64,000 nt of DNA from Bin87 sp964347975 (GCA_964347975.1 CAYGAY010000013.1:19330-83329), one strand, 5' to 3'; positions 9,023-17,582 are shown, counted from the first letter of the stretch. Program-made: numbers and translations. The notes: generated from the letters alone by a model not told the origin.

Positions 9023-9586
9023 TCAGCCGGCGGGAACGGCGCCGTTGATCAGCAGCCCCCTCACGCCGGGGGTCAACATATGGGCCCGCTCCAGCAACCC
9101 GTCGGAGCCGGCGTTGGTGATGGGATGTGGACAAACGAGGTACGGGAAGTCGGGAACTCCCATCAGCCTGGTGTAGGCGCGAGCGGTGTTCACGAAGACC
9201 GACGTGATGATCGTCGCCGCCGGGATGCCCTGCCGCTCCAAGGTAATTCCGTCGTGCAAACTGCCCGACGAGCAGCCCCCTCAATCCCCGACGCCGGCGA
9301 TGATGAAATCGGCGTTGCGGTGCAGGTCGGCCAGCACTTCGGGGTGTGGGGGCAACGAGGCGCTGTGCTTGCGGGCGTAGAAGATGTTGGCGAACTCGAA
9401 CTCGGCGTCCAGCTCCCGGGCAATGGCCCACAGGATCACGTCGGAATTGGCCTTGGAGTTGTCCAGCAACCCCAGGCGGGCGCCGCGCAGGTCCGCCGTC
9501 CGGGCCGCCATGGCCATGGCGGCCTCGCCCGGGTCAAACCCCGTGGGATCGATCAGTTGTACGGTCGCGGTGTTTCCGGTGGTCAT
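9023..9586 (-). CDS. UGSC-family selenoprotein read through an in-frame UGA
   Basis: Starts at ATG 9586 with an AGGAGG site (9591-9596) and runs in one frame to the stop at 9023, interrupted only by TGA at 9281-9283. The context of the TGA is GVGD-U-GGC-SSGS-LHDG, matching the conserved region of the UGSC family, named for a selenocysteine-Gly-Ser-Cys motif (here U-G-G-C). Conserved sequence continues in frame after the TGA (ITLERQGIPAATIITSVF, then FPYLVCPHPITN), so this is not a decayed gene. With the recoded codon the product is 187 residues. A hairpin fitting bacterial SECIS rules follows the UGA. The U/C pair suggests redox chemistry; the reaction is unknown. It sits 21 bases downstream of the 9608-10657 gene. 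Confidence 0.85.
9250..9283 (-). promoter_or_regulatory. SECIS-like hairpin immediately after the recoded UGA
   Basis: On the minus strand after TGA (9283-9281) the RNA can form a 5-bp stem CGTCG (9270-9266) with CGACG (9254-9250), a one-by-one internal mismatch, a 3-bp upper stem GCA/TGC and a GTT loop (9261-9259). The loop starts about 20 nt after the UGA and its first base is G. Both fit the known bacterial consensus: apical loop 16-37 nt from the UGA with a G among its first two bases. Folding was done by eye; stability was not computed. Confidence 0.65.
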
Positions 9587-9607
9587 CTCGCCTCCTGCGC
9601 CCGGCCG

Positions 9608-10657
9608 TCAGTGGCCGACGTCGATTGGGGTGGTAACTGCGGGTACGCCGTAGTAGTTCATTATGATTTCGCTGTAAATGCCGCTGTCGCCGCCGGCTTT
9701 AAGTATCAGGATATCGTCCGGACCGGCGACGGACATTCGGCGCTGTTGGTCATCGCCGGGTTCCACCGCCCCGTTAACCATGCCCAGACGTTTCAGCTCG
9801 CCCACGGATCGCCAGGCCCGCTCGTACAGGTATTCCTGCATGTCCCGGCGGCTCCAGCCAAAACGGCTCAACAGCTCGGAATGCCAGTGGCCCACCACCC
9901 AAACCCACTTGATTTCCCGCCCGAAATACACGGCCATGCCGTGAGACGACATCCCGTCGGCGATGGAATCCAGCAGGCTTTCGGCTGTTGTGCCGTAGCG
10001 GTTGGCGTGCATCGACGGGTCCTGGATCGTCGCCACCGTCACCGTGGACTGCTCCGCGGAGTAACCCAGGCTGACGTGGAGCGGCTCCCAGGGACTGTTC
10101 TCCTCATCCTCACCGATGACCACGCCGTACTTGGTCAGGCTGCCCATGCAGCCCCGGTCCAGGAGACCGGGGCGCTGCTCGAAAACGTTGAGCAGAATCA
10201 GCCGCAAGGCGCGGCCGATGGTGGAGTTCGCCCGGTTGCCGGGACTGAACAGGTTGTCCGTGCAGTTCAGGCCGATCTCGCGGCGGATCGGGCCATTTAC
10301 GATGACCAGAACGCCGGTAGAGTTGGTGACCGCCGAAACCTCGTGGATGCAGTTGGGATCGTGCTCGAAAAGCGCTCGGAATACCGCCAGGACGATGGGG
10401 AAATAAGCCGGCAGGCAGCCGGCCATCACGGCATTGGCCGCCGCCTGCTCCGCCGTAAGCGCCCGGCGTCGCACGGGAACATCGCCCAGCACGACGCCCG
10501 GTTCCAGTCCCACCGCATCCAGCATGGCCTGGACCCGGTCCGACGTCGGCGGCACAACGGGCAATCCGTCGGTCCAGCCACGTCGGTAGCATTCCTCGAT
10601 GGCGTCCAGGGTATCGGGGTAGGGATGCGCGGCAGCGCGTTGTGCGAGGTCAGACAA
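9608..10657 (-). CDS. Conserved protein of unknown function paired with the UGSC selenoprotein
   Basis: 349 residues, soluble, no signal peptide. Visible features include GWTDGLPVVPPT near residue 28, a Cys in MAGCLPAYFP, NGPIRREIGLNC (Asn/Cys) near residue 130, and DRGCMGSLTKYG. I do not recognise an enzyme family with a known reaction. The only start is TTG at 10657, with a G-rich stretch (GGGGGCTC) about 8 bases upstream. It lies 21 bases before the selenoprotein gene on the same strand, and the two, with the propeller gene, form a tight operon. The conserved cysteines make a redox or thiol partnership with the selenoprotein plausible, but that is inference. Confidence 0.75.
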   Translation of the reverse strand: MSDLAQRAAAHPYPDTLDAIEECYRRGWTDGLPVVPPTSDRVQAMLDAVGLEPGVVLGDVPVRRRALTAEQAAANAVMAGCLPAYFPIVLAVFRALFEHDPNCIHEVSAVTNSTGVLVIVNGPIRREIGLNCTDNLFSPGNRANSTIGRALRLILLNVFEQRPGLLDRGCMGSLTKYGVVIGEDEENSPWEPLHVSLGYSAEQSTVTVATIQDPSMHANRYGTTAESLLDSIADGMSSHGMAVYFGREIKWVWVVGHWHSELLSRFGWSRRDMQEYLYERAWRSVGELKRLGMVNGAVEPGDDQQRRMSVAGPDDILILKAGGDSGIYSEIIMNYYGVPAVTTPIDVGH

Positions 10658-10756
10658 AATTGAGCCCCCAGGGAGCAGGATTCTACGGATTGGTTCAACC
10701 TAGACTACAACATTCTACCAACCGCAGGGCAACAATCTCAACTTGCCGACTCTCCA

Positions 10757-11524
10757 TCAGCCCGCGACGTCCTTCAGCTTTCCGGGCCGGTTCAGCTTGG
10801 TCCAGGAGCCTGACGCGAGCAGCGCCGAGGCCGGCGGGCCGGCCATTGCACTGCCCAATTCCGGCCCATACAGGGAAACAAAGTCACAATCTATGCCCCA
10901 TGCCCCGGCCATGCGGATCAGCCAGGGTGGTCGTGTCAGGTTGTACGCTCGGGCGCCGGCTCCCGGTTTCCCGTTGTAGCCCCAGTAGCGAGCGGTCAGA
11001 AACTCTTCCAGCGAACCTCTCGCGGCGTATCCGGGTTCGGCTGCGCTCTCCAGCCAAAACCCATCCCGGCGGCCATTGCTTCGCCACCCGTATTCAACCC
11101 GGCATTCGCCGGCCGGGTCTGCCGCATCGACTCCGCCGAACCGGTGACACATTGGGACGCTCAGAAACGGTTCGCCGAAGATCCGCCGGGCTAGAAACGC
11201 CGTCATGCGGCGCGGGACCAACTGACGAATGAAAATTACTCCCGGCCCGCCGTCGTCCGCGCGTGGCGGTCTCCGGACATAGAAACGAAGATTGACCTCT
11301 TCATACCGGCGCGCCGCCGCCGGTATTCCGCAGACCCGAACGTCGTCGAACCACAGACCCACCAGGCTGATGTAGGCTGCGCCGCCCCAATGGTCGATTT
11401 CCAGACCGCCGGGAAGCAACGGCTCCAGCAACCCATCAGCTACCGGCCAGGAGAGCAGGGCCACGTTCCGCCACCGGGCAGCCAGAAAACCGGGAGCGCG
11501 GAACCGGATCAGCGTCTTCCTCAC
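10757..11524 (-). CDS. DUF2071 (YqjF-like) family protein
   Basis: 255 residues. Family marks are the early LSWPVADGLLEPLLPGGLEI segment, then SLVGLWFDDVRVCGIPA, EEVNLRFYVRR and GVIFIRQLVPR, which together define DUF2071, a family related in fold to acetoacetate decarboxylase with unknown function. The start is GTG at 11524, overlapping the translin-family stop (GTGA, 11521-11524), so translation of the two is probably coupled. The last residues contain no membrane segment. No catalytic lysine can be assigned with confidence by eye. Confidence 0.82.
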   Translation of the reverse strand: MRKTLIRFRAPGFLAARWRNVALLSWPVADGLLEPLLPGGLEIDHWGGAAYISLVGLWFDDVRVCGIPAAARRYEEVNLRFYVRRPPRADDGGPGVIFIRQLVPRRMTAFLARRIFGEPFLSVPMCHRFGGVDAADPAGECRVEYGWRSNGRRDGFWLESAAEPGYAARGSLEEFLTARYWGYNGKPGAGARAYNLTRPPWLIRMAGAWGIDCDFVSLYGPELGSAMAGPPASALLASGSWTKLNRPGKLKDVAG

Positions 11525-12156
11525 TGTCCCAGGTCGGCGAGTTTACGTTCCAGCCGTCTTTGCTGCAACGATATGGTGAGATCGCCCCGGGTCCGTTCCA
11601 GTACGCCGCGCATGGCGTCGGTGCTGTGGCGCAGGCCGCCGGTCACCGCTTCGGGAAAGTCCACCGTGACCAATATCCCGTAGATTTCATCCATCAGTTC
11701 CATCAACTCTTCGCAGCGGCTCGTCTCGTCCCGGCGCAGGGCGTCCAGGATGTAGCGACGCAGTTCTCCGATCACCTCGGCCATACCGTTGAGGTACGCC
11801 GGCGGGTCCATGTCCAGCGTCTCGGCGTCGGGAATATCGCCGCCGGAGATTACCGCTAACGTTATGTTGGCCTCGGCGAACTCCTTGCGCGCGTCGGAAA
11901 GGAACCCGGCATGGTAAATCTCCGGGTTGTCAGTCCGTATCGGCCGCGTTTCCGACAGTCGCTCCCCGGCTTCCGCGATGAGACGACGCGCCTCGCCGAA
12001 ATCGTTGCGATGCACGGCGCGGATGGCGTTGGCGGAATGGCGTATCACCTGGCGGGATACCGTCAACGCCTGTTCCCGCGCCCGGTGGCGGCCGGTTAGC
12101 TCTTCAACTGCCTGGGCGGACAACGCCGCCAGACGCGGCCCGTAGCGCGTGGGCAT
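11521..12156 (-). CDS. Translin-family protein
   Basis: 211 residues, mostly helical. The C-terminal half carries the translin-like pattern YLNGMAEVIGELRRYILDALRR, here positions about 125-146 (YLNGMAEVIGE then LRRYILDALRR), followed by CEELMELMDEIYGILVTVDF and TGGLRHSTDAMRGVLERTRG. EYxxA (FAEANI) upstream is also typical. Eukaryotic translin/TRAX bind nucleic acid and cut RNA; archaeal and bacterial homologues are usually uncharacterised. ATG at 12156 has an AAAGGTGA site just upstream. It overlaps the DUF2071 gene by four bases. Role in this organism unknown. Confidence 0.82.
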   Translation of the reverse strand: MPTRYGPRLAALSAQAVEELTGRHRAREQALTVSRQVIRHSANAIRAVHRNDFGEARRLIAEAGERLSETRPIRTDNPEIYHAGFLSDARKEFAEANITLAVISGGDIPDAETLDMDPPAYLNGMAEVIGELRRYILDALRRDETSRCEELMELMDEIYGILVTVDFPEAVTGGLRHSTDAMRGVLERTRGDLTISLQQRRLERKLADLGQ

Positions 12157-12182
12157 GGGTTCACCTTTGGAAGCTGGATTCC

Positions 12183-12362
12183 CTCATGCCTACCCACTTT
12201 GTCATTGCGACCCCGTACTTGATACGGGGGTGGCAATCTCGTCGGTGCAGCAATGGCCGCTCCGGCAAGTCTCTCAACAGGCGGCAGCCACCGCTGGAAC
12301 GAGATTCCATCGCCCGCCTGCGGCGAGCGTGGAATGACCGGTGTAAAGCGGGTACGCATGAG
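12183..12362. repeat. Non-coding inverted-repeat element, family 1, copy C
   Basis: 180 bp upstream of the translin gene. Ends CTCATGCCTACCCACTTT (12183-12200) and AAAGCGGGTACGCATGAG (12345-12362) are near-perfect inverted repeats. The core has two hairpin arms: ACCCCGTA-cttga-TACGGGGGT and GATTCCATCGCCCGCC...GCGTGGAATGACC. Very similar to copies D and F. Confidence 0.9.
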
Positions 12363-12365
12363 GCT

Positions 12366-12390
12366 GGATTCCGGCTTTCGCCGGAATGAC
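12366..12390. repeat. REP-like hairpin (ggattccggctttcgccggaatgac)
   Basis: A short palindrome with stem ATTCCGGC / GCCGGAAT around a TTTC loop, directly abutting copy C. Related forms occur at about 1361-1385, 18518-18540 and 18971-19034. It is not a good terminator, having no T tract. Confidence 0.7.
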
Positions 12391-12417
12391 GAATAAAATG
12401 CAAAATGCCAACAGGCC

Positions 12418-13407
12418 CTAGACCCGTCCGCCGGCGGCGCGGATGGCTTCGGTCAACGCGGCGGCGGCGGCCTCCGGTTCCGGCGCGCTGCCCACCGCCG
12501 CCGTCACGCAAACGGCGTCGGCCCCAGCTTCCACCACCGGGGCCACGTTCTCGGCAGTGATGCCGCCGATGGCAACCAACGGCACCTGGGCGGCGGCGCG
12601 GGCTTCTTTCAAACGTTCCGGCCCCTGCGGGGCGCGGGTCACCTGCTTGGTGGTGGTGGTGTACATCGCGCCGAAGGCCACGTGGTCCACTCCCATCTGC
12701 TGGGATTCGATGATCAAATCAATCTCGCGGTTGGAGCGGCCCAAAACCTGGCCCGGCGCCAGGATTTTCCGAGCTTCGGCCACGGGAAGGTCGGTCTGAC
12801 CCACGTGCAAGCCCACGTCATCAGGGCCGAGAGCAGCGGCAAGGTCGGCATGATCGTTGATGATCAGCAGTGCGCCGTTGGCGGCGCAGAGGTCGCGCAG
12901 GGCGACGCCCAGGGGCAACTGTTCGCCCTTGTCGCGCAGCTTGTCGCGCAGTTGGAGCATACGCGCGCCGCCGTTGATGGCGGCCCGGGCGATGTCCAGG
13001 GGGGCGCGGCCGCCGGTAACCTCCGGGTCGATGATGACGTACAGCCCGCGAATGCGGTCCGCCTCTTCCCGGCGCAGGGCGGCGCCGATGCGACCCACCG
13101 CGTCCTCCAAAGCCCGTCGCAATTGCAACTCGGCGTCGGAGCCGATTTGACCGGCGTTGCCCATGGCGCGCAGCAGCCCGCCGGCGGTGTCGGCCAGCGC
13201 CAGCGCATCGCGCCGGTTGCGGGGTTGTCCGGCTGACCGCGCCGGCGGCGGATCTTCGATGCTGACGTGAAGCCAGCCGATTTCGCCGCGCATGAGACCT
13301 TCGGGCATTTCGTCGGATGCCAGCAGGCTCTCCAGGCACCCCAACAACGCCGGAGTAAGGTCGTATCCCGCGGAATATTGTCCGGGTCCGTTGTTTTCCG
13401 TGGTCAC
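12418..13407 (-). CDS. thiE: Thiamine-phosphate synthase with N-terminal extension
   Basis: Joins hydroxymethylpyrimidine diphosphate and hydroxyethylthiazole phosphate to form thiamine phosphate. The ThiE barrel occupies about residues 119-325: LYVIIDPE, MLQLRDK (diphosphate site), LLIINDHADLA, GLHVGQTDL, GRSNREIDL, HVAFGAMYTTTTK and VAIGGIT. A preceding 115-residue segment has no obvious resemblance to ThiD or other thiamine enzymes and is mostly helical. The GTG start at 13407 overlaps the stop of the FmdB-type gene (GTGA, 13404-13407), so the two are coupled. Other thi genes are not in the window. Confidence 0.9.
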   Translation of the reverse strand: MTTENNGPGQYSAGYDLTPALLGCLESLLASDEMPEGLMRGEIGWLHVSIEDPPPARSAGQPRNRRDALALADTAGGLLRAMGNAGQIGSDAELQLRRALEDAVGRIGAALRREEADRIRGLYVIIDPEVTGGRAPLDIARAAINGGARMLQLRDKLRDKGEQLPLGVALRDLCAANGALLIINDHADLAAALGPDDVGLHVGQTDLPVAEARKILAPGQVLGRSNREIDLIIESQQMGVDHVAFGAMYTTTTKQVTRAPQGPERLKEARAAAQVPLVAIGGITAENVAPVVEAGADAVCVTAAVGSAPEPEAAAAALTEAIRAAGGRV

Positions 13408-13739
13408 AGGTCCAGTCCTTTGGGAGTTTCGCCGCTGCGGGCGGCGTCGATGGACTCCCGCACCGAGTTGGGCATATCCACACCGTGCCGCGCGAAGGAT
13501 TCCTCCACGTGGCGGCCAATGTTGCGAGGGTCGCTGTAGTAATCCCGGCTGCGGCCGCCCATGGGGTTAGCCTCATGGACGGCCGCCGTGGTCTTGCCCA
13601 TGGCGAAGGTGGACATGCGACGTTCCATATCCGCGCTGCCGCAGCCCCGGCAGTTCGCAGCGAAGGGGCTGTTGATGGAGCGCACGAAGAACGACGACAC
13701 CTCTCCGCACTGCTGGCAGCGATATTCGTAGATGGGCAT
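13404..13739 (-). CDS. FmdB-type zinc-ribbon protein
   Basis: 111 residues. Starts MPIYEYRCQQCG, with the second pair in NCRGCGS near residue 34, the four-cysteine ribbon of the FmdB/CxxC family. The remaining 70 residues are polar and contain an RxxxRxYYSDPRN segment. The family was named from an amide-hydrolase operon and is often called a regulator, but its role is not established. It overlaps thiE by four bases and lies 63 bases after the next FmdB-type gene. Confidence 0.88.
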   Translation of the reverse strand: MPIYEYRCQQCGEVSSFFVRSINSPFAANCRGCGSADMERRMSTFAMGKTTAAVHEANPMGGRSRDYYSDPRNIGRHVEESFARHGVDMPNSVRESIDAARSGETPKGLDL

Positions 13740-13802
13740 TAGCTGGTCCCAATTACACCATTAACGGCGGAAACTGCGCCGCCGGTCGGCGGGAGGGACG
13801 GG

Positions 13803-14120
13803 TCAATCGTCCGGGTGGGTGATCTCGTGACGGTGTTCATGGAAGTCCGGGGTCACCAGTCCGCCCATGGCGTCGCTCATCCGGCCCATATGCCCGTCGA
13901 TGCTGCCGATGTGGCTGTCGTCGAGATCGCCGGCGGCGTTATCGGGCATCCAGTTCAGACTTTCGCCCCAGGAACGGTGGAAGGAGAAACCGGATACCAG
14001 GCGCGTGAGATCGGCCCCGGCGCAACTGCCGCACGCCAAAGCCTCGGCCGGCGTCCAACTGTACACCAGGCGCGATTGGCGTTGTCCGCACCGGTTGCAA
14101 CGGTATTCGTAGATGGGCAT
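13803..14120 (-). CDS. Second FmdB-type zinc-ribbon protein
   Basis: 105 residues, beginning MPIYEYRCNRCGQRQ with a second cysteine pair CGSC near residue 32. The C-terminal half is rich in His, Asp and Met (for example HEHRHEITHPDD at the end), which could bind metal, though this is inference. It is a paralogue of the neighbouring 13404-13739 gene over the ribbon only. The start ATG at 14120 is the only sensible one because the ribbon begins at residue 2. Confidence 0.85.
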   Translation of the reverse strand: MPIYEYRCNRCGQRQSRLVYSWTPAEALACGSCAGADLTRLVSGFSFHRSWGESLNWMPDNAAGDLDDSHIGSIDGHMGRMSDAMGGLVTPDFHEHRHEITHPDD

Positions 14121-14205
14121 GACGGCGGCATTGTAGCACAGCGGCCCTTGGCTGGGCGCCCGCGGGCCTGATGTACGCGGGCCTGATGTATTGGCCGGCG
14201 AGGGA

Positions 14206-14565
14206 CTACCCCTGGGTCAGCAATGGCTGAAGTTTGTCCAGCAGGGCTCCGACTTCGTCCAGTGCGTCGGACACGTCTTCAGCCATCATCTCGTTTTCGT
14301 AGAAGTTTTCGTGAAGCAGGCTGGCGGATCCAAACAATCTGCGGATATCGCCGTCGCCGGTTTCAGCTCGGAGACGGCTGGCGATCCTGAGGTAGTGCCG
14401 GTGACGGTTGTGCTCCCATCCGCGCTGTTCGGCGATAGCCTTGAGGATTTGGGCGGCCGCGCCCCAGCCCTTCTCAGATGCCTGCGCCAAGTCGCCCGCG
14501 GCGAGTTCCTGTCTGGCCTGCGCCAGAAAACGTTCGCTGGCCTGTTGGTAGTCTTGGGTGGTCAC
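14206..14565 (-). CDS. PaREP1-like small helical protein
   Basis: 119 residues, all helical. Core pattern ASEKGWGAAAQILKAIAEQRGW followed by HNRHRHYLRIASRL resembles the archaeal PaREP1/PaREP8 family, which has a HEPN-like arrangement. The 26048-26410 gene is a paralogue (ASNKLWGAAAHAIKAVAEQKGW). GTG start at 14565 has AGGAGAG about 8 bases upstream. It stands alone on the minus strand, divergent from polA. Function unknown. Confidence 0.72.
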   Translation of the reverse strand: MTTQDYQQASERFLAQARQELAAGDLAQASEKGWGAAAQILKAIAEQRGWEHNRHRHYLRIASRLRAETGDGDIRRLFGSASLLHENFYENEMMAEDVSDALDEVGALLDKLQPLLTQG

Positions 14566-14676
14566 TTTGGGCTCTCCTGCTGGTTTGTCAGGTTAGCAAG
14601 TCCGGTCTGCTTGGGCAATGGCGCGGGAGCCCTCTTCGGAAGATTGTCTGAACCCGCGTAACGGCATTTCCTCTGA

Positions 14677-14684
14677 TGTATAAT
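14677..14684 (+). promoter_or_regulatory. Possible -10 element upstream of polA
   Basis: TGTATAAT lies about 62 bases upstream of the chosen polA start in the gap between two divergent genes. A matching -35 box at the normal distance is not evident, so this would be a TG-assisted -10 promoter at best. Confidence 0.35.
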
Positions 14685-14745
14685 GCCGCAACGGACCCGC
14701 CGCCGCCGCCAAGACGGCGGCAACCAGTCCTGCGGGAGTACGCTT

Positions 14746-17580
14746 ATGGTCAGCGCCAGTCAGATGTCAATGCCGATGCCAACAGCGCCGGCCGGCCGAA
14801 CCTCCCCGCTGTTCCTGATCCTTGACGGCCATGCCATGGTGCATCGCTCCTTCCGGGCCATCAGCGTCAGCAGGAACCTCACGGTATCCACCACCGGCGA
14901 GGACGTGACGGGAGTGTACGGGTTCGCCAGCGTGTTCCTGCGGGCCCTGAATGAATGGCAACCGACTCATGTTGCGGTGGCATTTGACGTGCCGGCTCCG
15001 ACCTTTCGCCACGAGCGGTTCCCCGAATACAAAGCGCAACGTCCGCCGTCGCCTCCGGAACTGCGCGGCCAGTTCGACCGGGTTAAGGAATTGATGACTG
15101 CCTTCGCCGTTCCCGTTTACGAACTGGCGGGGTTTGAGGCCGACGATCTCATCGGGACCCTGTGCCGCCAGGCCGAGGCTAACGGCGTCGCAACCGTCAT
15201 ACTCACCGGCGACCGGGACACCTTTCAGCTCATCTCGCCGCTGGTTCGCGTTGACCTGGCCAGCAGCGAGCGGGACCGGCGCATCGTGGACGAAACTGAA
15301 CTGGCCGAGCGTTACGGCGGCCTCACCGCCCCGCAGCAGCCCGATTACAAGGCGCTGGTGGGCGACAAATCCGACAACATCCCCGGAGTTCCCGGCGTGG
15401 GCGACAAGACCGCGATCAACCTGCTCACCAACTACGGAACGCTGGAAGGCATCTACGAACACATCGACCACATCACCCAGAAGCGCGTTCACAACAACCT
15501 CACCGCCAACCGGGAAGCCGCGTTTGAGTACCGTTTTCTGACCACCATCAACTGCGACGCGCCGGTCACCCTGGACCTGGACGCCTGCCGGTTTGGCAGC
15601 TACGAGCGCGCCGCAGTGGTTTCGCTGATGACCGCCCTGGAGTTCCACAGCATCGTTGGGCGGGTTCCGTCGCCGGATGCGCCCTGGGCCACCGCGACGG
15701 CGGCGGCCCACGGGTCGGGGGCGACCGACCCGCGCGGAGCGGCCGCTCCGGCCGACGCCGACTACCGCATCGTTGCCACGGCGGACGACCTGGACGCGAT
15801 GATTGCCGCCATCCGCGCCGCCGGTTCCTTTGCATTCGACACCGAGTCCAGCAGCCCCAACCCGATGCTGGCCGATCTGGCCGGCCTCAGCTTCGCCGTG
15901 GGATCCCTGACCGACCAGGGATCCTTGACCGGCCAGGACGGGGCGGCGTGGTACGTCCCGGTGGGACACCGCGCCGGCGAGCAACTTCCCCTGGACGAGG
16001 TGATGGCCGCCCTGCGCCCCCTTTTCACCGATCACGGCCTGCAACGGTGCGCCCACAACGCCAACTACGACCTGACCCTGCTGAGCAACTACGGCATTGA
16101 CCCTTATGGCGTTGTTGACTACGACACGATGATTGCCGCGCATCTGCTTGGCAAAACGCGAACCCAGCTGGGTCTTAAGCCCCTGGCCCTGGAGTTGCTG
16201 GGGCGGGAAATGACCGAAATTACCCACCTTATCGGCCGGGGCCGGAATCAAATCACCTTCAATGAGGTGAACATTGCCGACGCGCTGCCCTATGCCGCCG
16301 CCGACGCCGATTGCACCCTGCAGTTGCGCCGGCGATTTGAGCCGGCTCTCGCCGAGCGGGATATGACGGCGCTGCTGTCGGAGGTAGAGATGCCCCTGGT
16401 TCCGGTGCTGGTCGAAATGCAGCGCGCCGGCGTCCGGCTGGACGCCGGCATCCTGCACGAAATGTCCCGCGACCTCAACGAACAGCTCGAGCAGATTCAG
16501 ACCGACCTGTACCAGGACATCGGTCACGCCATCAACATCAACTCGCCCAAGCAGCTGAGCGACCTGCTCTTTGGCGAGCTGGGCCTGCCTAAGACCCGGC
16601 GCACTCGCTCCGGGTACTCCACCGACGCCAACGCCCTGGAGGACCTGAAAGGGCTGCATCCGGTGGTGGACCGTATTCTGGACTACCGGCAGGTGTCCAA
16701 ACTGAAGTCAACTTACGTTGACGCCCTGCCGGAAATAGTCAACCCTCGCACCGGGCGCATTCATACCTCTTATCACCAAACCGGCTCGGAGACCGGCCGG
16801 CTCAGCAGCAGCGATCCCAACCTGCAAAATATTCCCGTCCGCACCGAGTTGGGCCGGCAGGTGCGCCGCGCCTTCGTCGCCGATTCGGACTGTCAACTCT
16901 TCTCTGCCGACTACTCGCAGATCGAGCTGCGCGTGCTGGCCCATATGTCCCAGGACCCGTCGCTGCTGGAAGCCTTCCGCCGGGGCGAGGACATCCACGC
17001 GGCCACCGCCAGCCAGATGTTCAACGTACCCATCAACGCGGTGGACGCCGAGCAGCGGCGCATCGCCAAGGTGCTGAACTTCGGCGTCATCTACGGCCTG
17101 GGGCCTTACGGCATTTCCCAGCAGACCGGGTTCAGCCGCGAGGAGGGGCGCCAGTTCATCGATACTTACCTCTCCCGGTATCCCGGCATCAACGGCTACC
17201 TGGAGGCGGTGAAGCAACAAACCCGGGACACGATGTACGCCCAGACCTTGCTGGGCCGACGCCGCTACCTGCCCGACATCCAGTCCACCAACCACAACAC
17301 CCGCGCCGCCGCTGAGCGCATGGCCATCAATATGCCCATCCAGGGCACCGCCGCCGACATTATGAAAATCGCCATGATCAACGTCCGCGCTCGCATGATC
17401 AACGAGCGGATGCGCTCGAAGATGATCCTACAGGTCCACGACGAGCTGGTGTTCGAGGTGCCCCATGATGAGATGGACACAATGACGGCGCTGGTGCTGG
17501 ACGAGATGCCGGCGGCGCTGGACTTGGACGTTACCCTGAAAGTGGACGTGAAATCCGGTTACTCCTGGGGGGATTTCTGA
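14746..17580 (+). CDS. polA: DNA polymerase I
   Basis: Repair and Okazaki-fragment-processing polymerase, 944 residues from ATG 14746 (GGGAG site upstream). The frame is open 21 codons further up, but that part is arginine-rich and lacks a ribosome site. Domains: 5' nuclease (FEADDLIGT, then YKALVGDKSDNIPGVPGVG), 3'-5' exonuclease with all three motifs intact (FAFDTES, AHNANYDLTLL, YAAADADCTLQL), and the polymerase with TGRLSSSDPNLQNIP, FSADYSQIELRVLAH (motif A), RRIAKVLNFGVIYG (O helix, Phe present) and LQVHDELVFEVP (motif C). Proofreading should therefore be active. A short internal duplication, GSLTDQ-GSLTGQ at 15902-15938, lengthens a loop in the exonuclease domain. Followed two bases later by the CitE-like gene. 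Confidence 0.97.
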   Translation: MVSASQMSMPMPTAPAGRTSPLFLILDGHAMVHRSFRAISVSRNLTVSTTGEDVTGVYGFASVFLRALNEWQPTHVAVAFDVPAPTFRHERFPEYKAQRPPSPPELRGQFDRVKELMTAFAVPVYELAGFEADDLIGTLCRQAEANGVATVILTGDRDTFQLISPLVRVDLASSERDRRIVDETELAERYGGLTAPQQPDYKALVGDKSDNIPGVPGVGDKTAINLLTNYGTLEGIYEHIDHITQKRVHNNLTANREAAFEYRFLTTINCDAPVTLDLDACRFGSYERAAVVSLMTALEFHSIVGRVPSPDAPWATATAAAHGSGATDPRGAAAPADADYRIVATADDLDAMIAAIRAAGSFAFDTESSSPNPMLADLAGLSFAVGSLTDQGSLTGQDGAAWYVPVGHRAGEQLPLDEVMAALRPLFTDHGLQRCAHNANYDLTLLSNYGIDPYGVVDYDTMIAAHLLGKTRTQLGLKPLALELLGREMTEITHLIGRGRNQITFNEVNIADALPYAAADADCTLQLRRRFEPALAERDMTALLSEVEMPLVPVLVEMQRAGVRLDAGILHEMSRDLNEQLEQIQTDLYQDIGHAININSPKQLSDLLFGELGLPKTRRTRSGYSTDANALEDLKGLHPVVDRILDYRQVSKLKSTYVDALPEIVNPRTGRIHTSYHQTGSETGRLSSSDPNLQNIPVRTELGRQVRRAFVADSDCQLFSADYSQIELRVLAHMSQDPSLLEAFRRGEDIHAATASQMFNVPINAVDAEQRRIAKVLNFGVIYGLGPYGISQQTGFSREEGRQFIDTYLSRYPGINGYLEAVKQQTRDTMYAQTLLGRRRYLPDIQSTNHNTRAAAERMAINMPIQGTAADIMKIAMINVRARMINERMRSKMILQVHDELVFEVPHDEMDTMTALVLDEMPAALDLDVTLKVDVKSGYSWGDF

Positions 17581-17582
17581 TA

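Noticed and set aside
9281..9586. A 101-residue gene ending at TGA 9281, followed by a separate gene 9023-9259
   Set aside because: Both pieces are in one frame and match one UGSC-family protein across the TGA, so recoding is the better explanation than two genes or a pseudogene.
14683..14745. N-terminal extension of PolA
   Set aside because: Twenty-one arginine-rich codons without a ribosome site and overlapping the presumed promoter; ATG 14746 fits better.
15902..15938. 18-bp tandem duplication in polA as a functional element
   Set aside because: In-frame duplication in a loop of the exonuclease domain; it keeps all motifs, so most likely neutral.
14767..16659. A 630-residue minus-strand frame opposite polA
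   Set aside because: Shadow of the intact polA frame; composition is that of reverse-complement high-GC coding sequence.
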